Positions 26,438-33,752 of a stretch of 48,563 nt of DNA are shown here, one piece after another (positions within the stretch are counted from its first letter, which is position 1; each line of letters begins with the position of its first letter). The translations under genes and the position numbers were made by a program. The DNA lies in NCBI GenBank assembly GCA_009781005.1, contig WQYX01000026.1:1-48563 (forward strand). Direction: 5' to 3'. Under the pieces are notes generated by a model. That model was not told where the DNA came from and searched no databases. It saw nothing but the letters and a program-made list of their open reading frames with translations. The DNA is from Polyangiaceae bacterium. Its GTDB lineage: Bacteria > Myxococcota_A > Polyangia > Polyangiales > Polyangiaceae.

Positions 26438-27401
26438 TTCGAAGTTTGGATATCAATCTATCGTTGCGAAAGGATTCGCCCTCTTCTGCACCTCCGTATT
26501 TGCCCTCGCAGGGCTCGCGGTCGGCGCTTCCACCGCTCGCGCATCGCCACCGGCGTGGTCCGCCGAAGATGCGCTTGCCGACGGAGACATCGACGCCTTC
26601 GATCTCACGGCGCCAGCCGCGCGCGGTGGAGTGTTGCGCGCCGCCCCCAGCGGCCACGCATGGCTGTCCATCCTTGGTTTTTCGCGTCAGTGGGAATCAG
26701 GTCCGCATGAAATTGGTGGCTTCGTGGTGCTCGGACTCCCGCTCGATCGCGTTGCGCAGGCGAACCCGCGGCGCGCCATGTCGACGTCGGACCCAAAGCC
26801 AGCACCGAAGCCCGCGCAGACGCCGGCACCTTCCCAAGCACCGGTATCGTCGACCGCGCCCGCCGCTCTGCCGCTCACCGTCACGCCGCAGTTCGCGCGA
26901 GCGTGCGTCGCCAGCGCGCTTCGCGCCTCCGGTCTCGGCACAGACGACGCGCACGTCGACGCCGTCATCTCGCGCGCGCGCTGGAGCGCGCTCCTGCCGG
27001 AGCTTCGCCTTCGCGCGATTCGTTACGACGATCAACGCCTCTACACGGACACGACCACCGCGGAAGACGCAGCCCGCCTGCGCGACTCCGCAAGTGCGCA
27101 ACTGAGTCTCGAGGCGCGGCTCACTTGGCGGCTCGATCGTCTCGTCTTTGCCGGCGATGAGCCTGCATTGGAGCGGCTGCGGCTCCATCGGCAGGACGCG
27201 CGCGCACACGTCGCCGCAAGAGCTCTCGACGCTCTCTTCCACTGGCAGCGCGCATCCCTCGTCGCACTTTCCGCGGAGCACGATCCAAACAAAAGCCCGC
27301 TCGAGCAAGCCGAGCTCGCGCTCCACGTCATGGAGGCGGAAGCCACACTCGACGTTCTCACGAACGGGTGGTTTTCAACCTGGCGCCGCACATTGAAGTG
27401 A
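26415..27401 (+). CDS. secreted hypothetical protein
   Basis: From ATG 26415 it is 328 residues. The signal peptide is GFALFCTSVFALAGLAVGAS ending TARASPPAW. The exported part has a small folded N-terminal region (residues ~40-105), a Pro/Ala linker (PKPAPKPAQTPAPSQAPVSS) and an all-helical C-terminal domain (FARACVASALRASGLGTDDA onward) rich in Arg and Ala. No enzyme motif is visible. GTG 26406 is an alternative start. The stop TGA overlaps an R3 end (TGACCCATCCGCG). Confidence 0.75.
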   Translation: MPSAHKTNSKFGYQSIVAKGFALFCTSVFALAGLAVGASTARASPPAWSAEDALADGDIDAFDLTAPAARGGVLRAAPSGHAWLSILGFSRQWESGPHEIGGFVVLGLPLDRVAQANPRRAMSTSDPKPAPKPAQTPAPSQAPVSSTAPAALPLTVTPQFARACVASALRASGLGTDDAHVDAVISRARWSALLPELRLRAIRYDDQRLYTDTTTAEDAARLRDSASAQLSLEARLTWRLDRLVFAGDEPALERLRLHRQDARAHVAARALDALFHWQRASLVALSAEHDPNKSPLEQAELALHVMEAEATLDVLTNGWFSTWRRTLK

Positions 27402-27440
27402 CCCATCCGCGCGCGACCGCGCGACCGCTTTCAAGTTGAC
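27399..27440. repeat. abutting end fragments of R3 and R2
   Basis: TGACCCATCCGCGCG (R3 outer end) is followed within about 15 bases by GACCGCTTTCAAGTTGACG (R2 outer end, as at 29784 on the complement). Each is a terminus without its element body. The R3 end carries the stop codon of the upstream gene. Confidence 0.6.
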
Positions 27441-27473
27441 GTATCCCGTCGGTGAAGGCACTTTGCGCGGACC

Positions 27474-28608
27474 ATGCTCGCCGAATCGCGCGCCATCCTC
27501 GAAGATCTCCAAAGGCGTCTCATGACGCTAAGGGGGCATCTTTGACATCCCGAAACTGAAGAGGGAAATCGAACGCCTGAATGACGCCACGCTGGCTCCC
27601 GGTTTCTGGGAGGACGCGAAGAAGGCCGAAACCGTCACGCGCAAACGCGCGAGCATCGAACAGCAAGTCGAGAGTATCGACAAACTCACCCGCGACGTCG
27701 ACGACGCAAAGGAGCTCCTCGAGCTAGGCGTCTCGGAGAAAGATGACTCCGTCGTCGCGGAGGTCGAACAGCATCTTCCGGATCTCGAGGCGCGGCTGCG
27801 TTCCGCCGAACTCGGGCGGATGCTCTCGGGACCGGTCGACCACGCCAACGCCATCCTCAGCATCCATTCCGGCGCGGGCGGTGTCGACGCGAAAGATTGG
27901 GCGAAGATGCTCTTGCGGATGTTCATGCGCTGGGCCGAGCGCCGCGGATACAAAACGGAACTCGTCGACTACGAAGAAGGCGAGGAAGCCGGCATCAACG
28001 ACGCCTCCATCACCGTTGCAGGCGATCACGCTTTTGGTTATCTCCGCAGCGAAATCGGCGTGCATCGCCTGGTGCGCATCTCCCCGTTCGACGCCAACGC
28101 GCGCCGGCAGACGTCCTTCGCGGCCATCGAAGTCACCCCCGACATCGAGGACGAGATCGACATCGTCGTCAAAGACGAAGATCTCGAGACGACGACGATG
28201 CGCGCCGGCGGCAAAGGCGGCCAGAACGTCAACAAGGTCGAGACCGCCGTGCGCATGAAGCATCTGCCGAGCGGAATCGTCGTCGTATGTCGCGCCGAGC
28301 GCTCGCAACTCCAGAATCGCCGCACGGCGCTGAAAATGATCAAAGCCAAACTCTACGAGATGGAGATGGCAAAGCGCGAAGAGCAAGCCGCGGCTTACCA
28401 AGCAAGCAAAACGCAAATCGCCTGGGGCAACCAAATCCGAAGCTACGTGCTCGCGCCGTACCGGCTCGTGAAAGATCTCCGAACGGGTCACGAGGTCGGC
28501 AACGTCGACGGCGTGCTCGACGGCGATCTCGACGCGTTCATCGAAGCCTATCTCCTCGCGGCCTCTGGCGGCACGCTCAAAAAGGGCGGCGCGACCGACG
28601 AATCATAA
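27474..28608 (+). CDS. prfB: peptide chain release factor 2 (programmed +1 frameshift)
   Basis: Release factor 2 recognises UGA and UAA. ATG 27474 opens a 23-codon frame ([20 protein letters not shown], then GHL) ending at TGA 27543-27545. A +1 shift at CTT-TGA-C joins it to the main frame from GAC 27544 ([14 protein letters not shown] and on), giving 377 residues. Hallmarks are the SPF anticodon-mimic tripeptide in [10 protein letters not shown] and the catalytic GGQ in [12 protein letters not shown]. The main frame stops with TAA, not TGA. The frame needs the shift to make full-length protein, so RF2 should limit its own synthesis as in E. coli. The next gene is a ROK kinase 30 bp downstream. 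Confidence 0.96.
27531..27546 (+). promoter_or_regulatory. prfB programmed frameshift signal
   Basis: AGGGGG (27531-27536) acts as an internal Shine-Dalgarno. CAT separates it from the slip codon CTT (27540-27542), which is followed by TGA and C. The spacing and the CTT TGA C core are the same as in the E. coli prfB site, where the codon between is TAT. Confidence 0.95.
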
Positions 28609-28638
28609 ACGCAACTGAGTTGCAACACGCCTCAGAGC

Positions 28639-29595
28639 ATGCAGGATCTCATGACGCGCGACCTTCGCATCGGAGTCGACCTCGGCGGCACGAAGACCGA
28701 AGCCGCCGTCGTGCGCATCGCCGCTGCGACAGGTCCAAGCGTCCTTTCTCGAACGCGTATCCCGACGCTGCGCGAGCTCGGATATGCGAGCATCATCGAG
28801 CGTACGCGCGATCTCATTCGCAGCGTGGCGCACGACGCAGGACTCTCCGAGCTGCCTCCCATCGGCATCAGCATGCCGGGCGGGACCACCATGCTCCGGC
28901 CGGACGGTTCGCCGTCAGACGCGCCGCTCGTCAAGAACTCGAACACGACGTGTCTGAATGGCATGCCATTTTTCGCCGATCTGGAGCGCGCAGTCGGCCA
29001 ATCCATCGTGTTCGCAAACGACGCCAACTGCTTCGCGCTCGCAGAGGCAACATGGGGAGCCGCGCGTGATGCGCGCGTCGCGTTCGGCGTCATCCTCGGC
29101 ACCGGCGTGGGCGGCGGCATCGTGCTCACGGATCGAGACGGCGTGCGGCGCACGTGGACGGGAGCGCAAGGCATCGCCGGTGAGTGGGGGCACACGGTCC
29201 TCGATCCAGATCGCGGGCCACCCTGTTATTGCGGACAGCGCGGCTGCGTCGAGACGTACCTCTCGGGTCCCGCCATCGAGCGCGCATATGCTTCGCGTTC
29301 GGGGCAAACGAAAAATCTCGCGGCCATCGTTGCGGACGCGCATCGCGGAGATCACACGAGCGCTGCCCTGCTCGAAGAGCGGCTCGAGATCTTCGGTCGC
29401 GCGCTCGCAACGGTCATCAACGTGCTCGATCCCGACGTCGTCGTTCTCGGCGGCGGCGCGTCGAACATCAGCGATTTTTACGATCGCGGCGCGTCCGCGG
29501 TCGCGCGCTGGGTGTTCAACGACACGCTTCGAACACGCATCGTCAAGCACGAACTCGGCGACAGCGCCGGTGTCCTCGGCGCCACCTTGCTCTGA
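28639..29595 (+). CDS. ROK-family sugar kinase (fructokinase/glucokinase type)
   Basis: The 318 residues start at ATG 28639; ATG 28651, with AGGA just upstream, is an alternative. The N-terminal ATPase motif is IGVDLGGTKTEAAVV. Further motifs are FANDANCFALAEA with the catalytic Asp, GVILGTGVGGGIVL, and a ROK zinc site made of EWGHT plus CYCGQRGCVETYLSG. It is therefore an ATP-dependent hexose kinase; the exact sugar cannot be fixed, and close relatives phosphorylate fructose, glucose or N-acetyl-sugars. It is not a repressor: no N-terminal helix-turn-helix is present. The stop TGA is the first base of an R2 repeat. Confidence 0.92.
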   Translation: MQDLMTRDLRIGVDLGGTKTEAAVVRIAAATGPSVLSRTRIPTLRELGYASIIERTRDLIRSVAHDAGLSELPPIGISMPGGTTMLRPDGSPSDAPLVKNSNTTCLNGMPFFADLERAVGQSIVFANDANCFALAEATWGAARDARVAFGVILGTGVGGGIVLTDRDGVRRTWTGAQGIAGEWGHTVLDPDRGPPCYCGQRGCVETYLSGPAIERAYASRSGQTKNLAAIVADAHRGDHTSAALLEERLEIFGRALATVINVLDPDVVVLGGGASNISDFYDRGASAVARWVFNDTLRTRIVKHELGDSAGVLGATLL

Positions 29596-29784
29596 CCGCT
29601 TTCGATTTGCCGCGATCTCATCGTTGGGGCCTGCGGTGCGGTCCTCAAAGCCAGCCAGGCTGTTCACTTCGCCTTCGGCTCCGTCGCTCTCACTGCACTC
29701 TGTCCAGCACGCTGGACTCCGTGCAGTTCGAGTCCGGTCGCATCCCATGCCCCGCCTCGACCTCGCGTCAACTTGAAAGCGGTC
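29594..29784 (+). repeat. R2 intergenic repeat, copy b (type copy)
   Basis: This 191-bp element runs from GACCGCTTTCGATTTGCCGC to CGCGTCAACTTGAAAGCGGTC, imperfect terminal inverted repeats of about 21 bp. It includes GATCTCATCGTTGGGGCCTG and GCGGTCCTCAAAGCCA, shared with the copy at 45596. Its first base lies in the TGA stop of the ROK kinase gene. Confidence 0.85.
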
Positions 29785-29791
29785 GGGAATG

Positions 29792-31630
29792 TTATTGATC
29801 TGGTTTGACTCCATGCTTGAGCGCGTTCGGGCACCCAAGCTCGACACCCGTGGGCCCGTCCAGCGTCCTGACGATCTTGAATTCGACGCGTCGATTCCTC
29901 TCCCACGCCGCTTCGTTGTGCCCGGGATCTTCGGGGCAGAACTCGCCGTAGCCTTTGGCACGCAGACGATCTTCGGGGACGTTGCGCGCAACGAGGGCGT
30001 TTTTGACGCTGTTGACGCGCTCCTGCGTGAGTTTCAAGTTGTACGCGTCGCTCGAACGCTCGTCGGCGTGACCGGCGATCTCCACCAGCGTGAATTCTGG
30101 ATGATGAACGAGCGTCGTTGCGACGGCGTCGAGGATCTCGTTCGACTGCGGAAGGATCTCCGCCGAGCCCGTCTTGAAGGTGATCTTCTCTAGGATGATG
30201 ATGTTCTTGTCCTTGATAATGACTTTGCCCGTATCCGGGATGCTATCGCCACCGCGATTCGACTCGGGGCAGCCATTCTTTGCAGGATCGGAGCTGGCCA
30301 CCCCCGGAACATCCGGACATGCATCCACATCGTCCGGAATGCCATCGCCGTCGCGATCCAACTCGGGGCAGCCATTCTTTGCGGGATTGGAGCTGGCCAC
30401 CCCCGGAACATCCGGACATGCATCCACATCGTCCGGAATGCCATCGCCATCGCGATCCAACTCGGGGCAGCCATTCTTTGCGGGATTGGAGCTGGCCACC
30501 CCCGGAACATCCGGACATGCATCCACATCGTCCGGAATGCCATCGCCGTCGCGATCGCCAGTCGAAGGCTCGAAGATGAAGCCGACGAACGCGCGGAGAT
30601 CCGCAGTCTGGAAGCCCGGCGTGTAACGCGGACCCGCACCGATCATGAGGTAGCTATTGCGCTCGACGAAGATCTTGAAACCACCGGTCACTTCGTTCGA
30701 CGCTCGAATTTTCGAGTCCGATCCGCTGCCCACGAGATACGTTGCGTACGTATCGGCCACGACATCGACATGTTCGAGAAAGCGATACGAGAGACCGAGT
30801 CCGTACGTGGCAAGGTTTCCGTCTTTGAACGTGCCGTCCCGGAGCGTCATCGTCGTGTCGCTCGGCGAGTGCGCGCGATAGCCAATGTTCGCACCAATCT
30901 TGAATTGCCCCACCGACCCAAACCGCTTTTCGGCGATGAGCTGGGGCCACACCCAAACACTCGGATCGGCACCGGCGTTACGCGAGGCGCTCGAGACGGG
31001 AACGCCCACCTGCGCAGCCAGCGCAAGGCCGAATCCGCGCTCCACGCGCAGCAAACGAATCTTTCCGTGAAGCGCGACGAAGCCGACCGATTGAGAATCG
31101 AGCTGGCCGGTGAACCACTGCCCGGGCGAAGTTGGATCGCCCTGCGCGTTGGTCTGCTGCTCACCGAACATGAGATTGACGGGGACCGAGAGCCCTACGG
31201 CCACCAGATTGCCAATGCCATAATTGAAGGAGAACGTGCCCTGAAACGAATGGCTAATAAGGTAACGCGTGTTTTGGCCGTTGTCCGGAACGCGGAGCAG
31301 CGTCCGGCCGTAATCGAGGACCAAACCAAGACTAAAATCGTTGGCGCCGAGCACGCTGGTGCCGTTCGTGGCGAAGAAACCTTTCGAATCCATTGCCGGA
31401 CGGAACAAGTGCGTATCGAAGCCTTTGCCGTTCGTCGCCTGCGGAATGGCATTCCCGTTCGATTGCGCCTGGGCGCTCTGGCCCGTCCCAACCAGGCAGC
31501 CAACCAGGGCCGTCGCGACGAGCACCGGGCCTCGTTGCCGAGCGCGGAGTCTTCGACGCACGGAGCCGCTCTGGCGTGCCCGCAAATCCCCCAAATCGGA
31601 ATTCAAAGCACATTTGATAGGCTTGTTCAC
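29792..31630 (-). CDS. OmpA-family outer membrane protein with thrombospondin type-3 repeats
   Basis: The 612-residue protein has four parts. First, a signal peptide (PVLVATALVGCLVGTGQSAQAQ). Second, a beta-barrel-like region of about 280 residues (alternating strands, for example FSLGLVLDYGRTLLRV). Third, three Ca-binding type-3 repeats of 33 residues (DRDGDGIPDDVDACPDVPGV) encoded by near-identical 99-bp DNA. Fourth, a C-terminal OmpA domain (ITFKTGSAEILPQSNEILDAV, IAGHADERSSDAYN, RVNSVKNALVARNVP, ERNRRVEFKIV) that binds peptidoglycan. GTG 31630 lies inside TTGTTCACACGAACAA and lacks a ribosome site; GTG 31561 would leave a well-formed signal peptide. It is paralogous in layout to the protein at 37593. 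Confidence 0.9.
   Translation of the reverse strand: MNKPIKCALNSDLGDLRARQSGSVRRRLRARQRGPVLVATALVGCLVGTGQSAQAQSNGNAIPQATNGKGFDTHLFRPAMDSKGFFATNGTSVLGANDFSLGLVLDYGRTLLRVPDNGQNTRYLISHSFQGTFSFNYGIGNLVAVGLSVPVNLMFGEQQTNAQGDPTSPGQWFTGQLDSQSVGFVALHGKIRLLRVERGFGLALAAQVGVPVSSASRNAGADPSVWVWPQLIAEKRFGSVGQFKIGANIGYRAHSPSDTTMTLRDGTFKDGNLATYGLGLSYRFLEHVDVVADTYATYLVGSGSDSKIRASNEVTGGFKIFVERNSYLMIGAGPRYTPGFQTADLRAFVGFIFEPSTGDRDGDGIPDDVDACPDVPGVASSNPAKNGCPELDRDGDGIPDDVDACPDVPGVASSNPAKNGCPELDRDGDGIPDDVDACPDVPGVASSDPAKNGCPESNRGGDSIPDTGKVIIKDKNIIILEKITFKTGSAEILPQSNEILDAVATTLVHHPEFTLVEIAGHADERSSDAYNLKLTQERVNSVKNALVARNVPEDRLRAKGYGEFCPEDPGHNEAAWERNRRVEFKIVRTLDGPTGVELGCPNALKHGVKPDQ
30262..30558 (-). repeat. three 99-bp tandem repeats in the OmpA gene
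   Basis: Three units of 99 bp, differing at only a few bases, each encode one 33-residue thrombospondin type-3 repeat with DxDxDGxxD calcium-loop residues and a CPD...GCP cysteine pair. The near identity of the DNA, not only of the protein, points to recent expansion or homogenisation, and copy number may vary between strains. Confidence 0.92.
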
Positions 31631-31691
31631 ACGAACAACGTTAACACAATCGCAATTCTCCGGGGAGGAACCGCGCTACACTCCGCCCCGA
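31631..31691. promoter_or_regulatory. divergent promoter region
   Basis: This short AT-richer spacer lies between the OmpA gene (minus) and the zinc-ribbon protein gene (plus). It contains AACGTTAACAC and, overlapping the OmpA start at 31623-31638, the inverted repeat TTGTTC-ACAC-GAACAA, a possible operator. CCGGGGAGGAA at ~31663 is purine-rich but 20 bp ahead of the ATG at 31692. Confidence 0.35.
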
Positions 31692-33326
31692 ATGTCGAGT
31701 CGTCCGCGGTGCAAAGATCTTTCTGCTCGCAGCGCACGCTGCAAGATGGGGCAGCCGAGGTTCCTCGTCGGATGCATCATCTTCGCCATCACCATGGCCA
31801 CCGCCTCTGCCGCGTCGGACGCACGTGCAGACTTGCAGCTCGACGTGCCATGGCGGCAGAGCGCGCTCACGGAAAATTTCACCGTGCAAGAGTGGCTTCC
31901 GAGCTGCGGGCCGGAGCCCTCGAACACGCGCAACGGCGGCGGCGAGGACGTCCGCATCCGCCAAGAGGGCGACGAACTCGTCTTCGTCGGTGGCGGCCGG
32001 ACCTTCCGGACCAACCAGTGTTACGACCCCATGCCCACCCTCACGCGCGAATCGCACGGACACGACAGCGCCAGCAGAAGTTGGCGCACGCGCTGCACGG
32101 CGCCCGCAACCGATGGGCACAGGGCCACCGTGAACACGCTCGTCGTCGCCACCAGCGACACGCACATCGACGTCATCGAAACGGGCCGTTACGAGATCAC
32201 GAACGACGCGGGGCGTTGCGTGGTCGACGTGAAGCGCAGGCGCAGTTTCAACGCCGCGAACGCCGCGCAAGAGAACAAGCCTGCAGTACCTGCGCTCGCC
32301 ACCTCACCCGCACCCGCCACCTCACCCGCAGCGCTTCCCACAGCACCTTCCGCGGAACCCAAGCCGAAATCGTCCACCTGCGACGCACCGGGCGAGCCCG
32401 CACGGCTCGAAGTCCGTCCGTCACGCAAGCTCCTTCGCACGGGCGAGTCATTCTCGTTTCGTGCTCGCGTCATGGACGAAAATGGTTGCATGCTGCACAC
32501 ACCAACCACGTGGCAACTCGCGAACAACTCCGAGAGCAAGGGCGTGGCCGTCAGCCAGGATGGCAACCTTAAAGTTGCCCCCGATGCTCGCGAAGGCATC
32601 GTGGATCTCGTAGCCACGGCCGCGGACAAGAGCGCGCACGTGACGATCGAAATCACCGATCCCTCTCATTACGATGATCTGCTGGCTCGCTCGGGCCTCA
32701 ACGCATCGGGTGAGAACGACGCGGCCGCCGTCGTGACCATCGGCGCGCAGTCGCTCGGCGCGGGCGAAAGCAGCGTCGAGGATCGCGCGAAGGCACGCAG
32801 GCTCGCGTTCCTCGCCATCGTTGGTGCGACACTCGCCGTGCTCTCGGCCGTTGCTGCGGTCCTCGCCAGGCGGGCACGCAAAGCAGCTACGCTCGCAAAG
32901 CAAGTCAGCCTGCGCCACGAGCTCCGAATGCGCGAAGCCTACGAGCGCCAACAGATGCGCATACGGCAACACGACGAACAACAACGTGCGCACGACAAGA
33001 GCGTGCTCGCCGCGCAGAGAGCGTCGCTTCCGGACGTTTCACCTCCGATGGGTGTCTCCTCTCCGACGCCCGAAGCGCTTCCTCTTCCGAATCCGGAGCT
33101 CATGTGCAGCGCGTGCGGACGCATCTTCAACGACGGTACGAGGTTCTGCCCTTATGACGGCGTCGCTCTCAGGCCCAAGGGCCGCGGCGTTGGTCAGCCC
33201 ATGCAGATCATGGGACCCGAGATCCCACCGAGGCGCGGTAAGATCTGTCCAACGTGCGGCGATCGCTTCGAGGGCAGCGACGATTTCTGCGGCAAAGACG
33301 GCACGCAGCTCGTCCTCTTCAATTGA
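31692..33326 (+). CDS. exported membrane protein with two C-terminal zinc ribbons
   Basis: From ATG 31692 it is 544 residues. An N-terminal hydrophobic segment (FLVGCIIFAITMATASAASDA) serves as signal or anchor. Next come a lumenal region with cysteines (SCGPEP, TNQCYDP), a Pro/Ala linker, and an Ig-like domain (~residues 240-330, ARLEVRPSRKLLRTGESFSF). A membrane helix follows (AFLAIVGATLAVLSAVAAVLA). The cytoplasmic tail is a charged coiled helix (RHELRMREAYERQQMRIRQH) ending in two four-cysteine ribbons (CSACGRIFNDGTRFCPYDG and CPTCGDRFEGSDDFCGKDG). It may link an external sensing domain to cytoplasmic zinc-ribbon partners. Function unknown. An R2 end overlaps its stop. Confidence 0.82.
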   Translation: MSSRPRCKDLSARSARCKMGQPRFLVGCIIFAITMATASAASDARADLQLDVPWRQSALTENFTVQEWLPSCGPEPSNTRNGGGEDVRIRQEGDELVFVGGGRTFRTNQCYDPMPTLTRESHGHDSASRSWRTRCTAPATDGHRATVNTLVVATSDTHIDVIETGRYEITNDAGRCVVDVKRRRSFNAANAAQENKPAVPALATSPAPATSPAALPTAPSAEPKPKSSTCDAPGEPARLEVRPSRKLLRTGESFSFRARVMDENGCMLHTPTTWQLANNSESKGVAVSQDGNLKVAPDAREGIVDLVATAADKSAHVTIEITDPSHYDDLLARSGLNASGENDAAAVVTIGAQSLGAGESSVEDRAKARRLAFLAIVGATLAVLSAVAAVLARRARKAATLAKQVSLRHELRMREAYERQQMRIRQHDEQQRAHDKSVLAAQRASLPDVSPPMGVSSPTPEALPLPNPELMCSACGRIFNDGTRFCPYDGVALRPKGRGVGQPMQIMGPEIPPRRGKICPTCGDRFEGSDDFCGKDGTQLVLFN

Positions 33327-33379
33327 CCGCTCTCCGGTCCGCTGCTCGGCCCCGCCCTCGCGTCAACTTGAAGCGGTTT
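33325..33379 (+). repeat. R2 intergenic repeat, copy c (55-bp internal deletion form)
   Basis: GACCGCTCTCCGGTCCGCTG then CTCGGCCCCGCCCTCGCGTC and AACTTGAAGCGGTT keep both R2 ends but lack the ~130-bp middle. The first base falls in the TGA of the upstream gene. It is adjacent to R1e, seven bases further on. Confidence 0.75.
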
Positions 33380-33385
33380 AGACTT

Positions 33386-33531
33386 AGAGCGTGTAGGGCA
33401 GCCGTCGCGAGCGAATCGAGGCTAGGGCGGAGCGCGAGGAGCCCGCGTAAACGTGACTTGTCGTACGTGCGCAGGCACCGCAGCGCCCAACCGACGAATC
33501 GATTCGCGCAGCAGGCTGGCGAACACGCTCT
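33386..33531 (-). repeat. R1 intergenic repeat, copy e (reverse orientation)
   Basis: This 146-bp element is the complement of copies b-d: AGAGCGTGTAGGGCAGCCGT at the left, then CTAGGGCGGAGCGCGAGGAG, GTACGTGCGCAGGCACCGC, and AGGCTGGCGAACACGCTCT at the right. It is the only R1 copy not touching an annotated stop codon; an R2 copy lies on the stop side instead. Confidence 0.88.
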
Positions 33532-33551
33532 TACCGGTGACTACCCGGCTC

Positions 33552-33576
33552 AAGAAGAACATCGCATGTTCTTCTT
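33552..33576 (+). terminator. perfect 11-bp stem-loop
   Basis: AAGAAGAACAT (33552-33562), loop CGC, ATGTTCTTCTT (33566-33576). The stem is AT-rich and its right arm is T-rich, so it could act as a terminator for transcripts entering from the zinc-ribbon gene. No long U-run follows. Confidence 0.45.
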
Positions 33577-33638
33577 ACGTAACCGAGTGTCGACGCTTAC
33601 CGGAAGTTTGCGCTTCGAGTCGAAATTCAAGGGCCCGC

Positions 33639-33668
33639 TTGATCGCTCAGATTTCGCGCCGCTATAAT
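33639..33668 (+). promoter_or_regulatory. sigma-70-type promoter of the AgmX-like gene
   Basis: TTGATC (33639-33644), an 18-bp spacer, and a perfect TATAAT (33663-33668). Transcription would start near 33675, leaving a leader of about 78 nt before ATG 33753 that contains small GC stems (TCGCGAGCTTCGCGCGA). This is the clearest promoter in the window. Confidence 0.7.
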
Positions 33669-33752
33669 CGGGGATGCGAAACCTCGTGAAATTCGCGAGC
33701 TTCGCGCGAAAAGGCAAATGCCGAACGTGCAATACGAAAGAATGGTTCCGCG

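Noticed and set aside
30262-30558. Regular direct repeats as a CRISPR array
   Set aside because: The 99-bp units are contiguous, in frame and encode calcium-binding type-3 repeats; there are no unique spacers.
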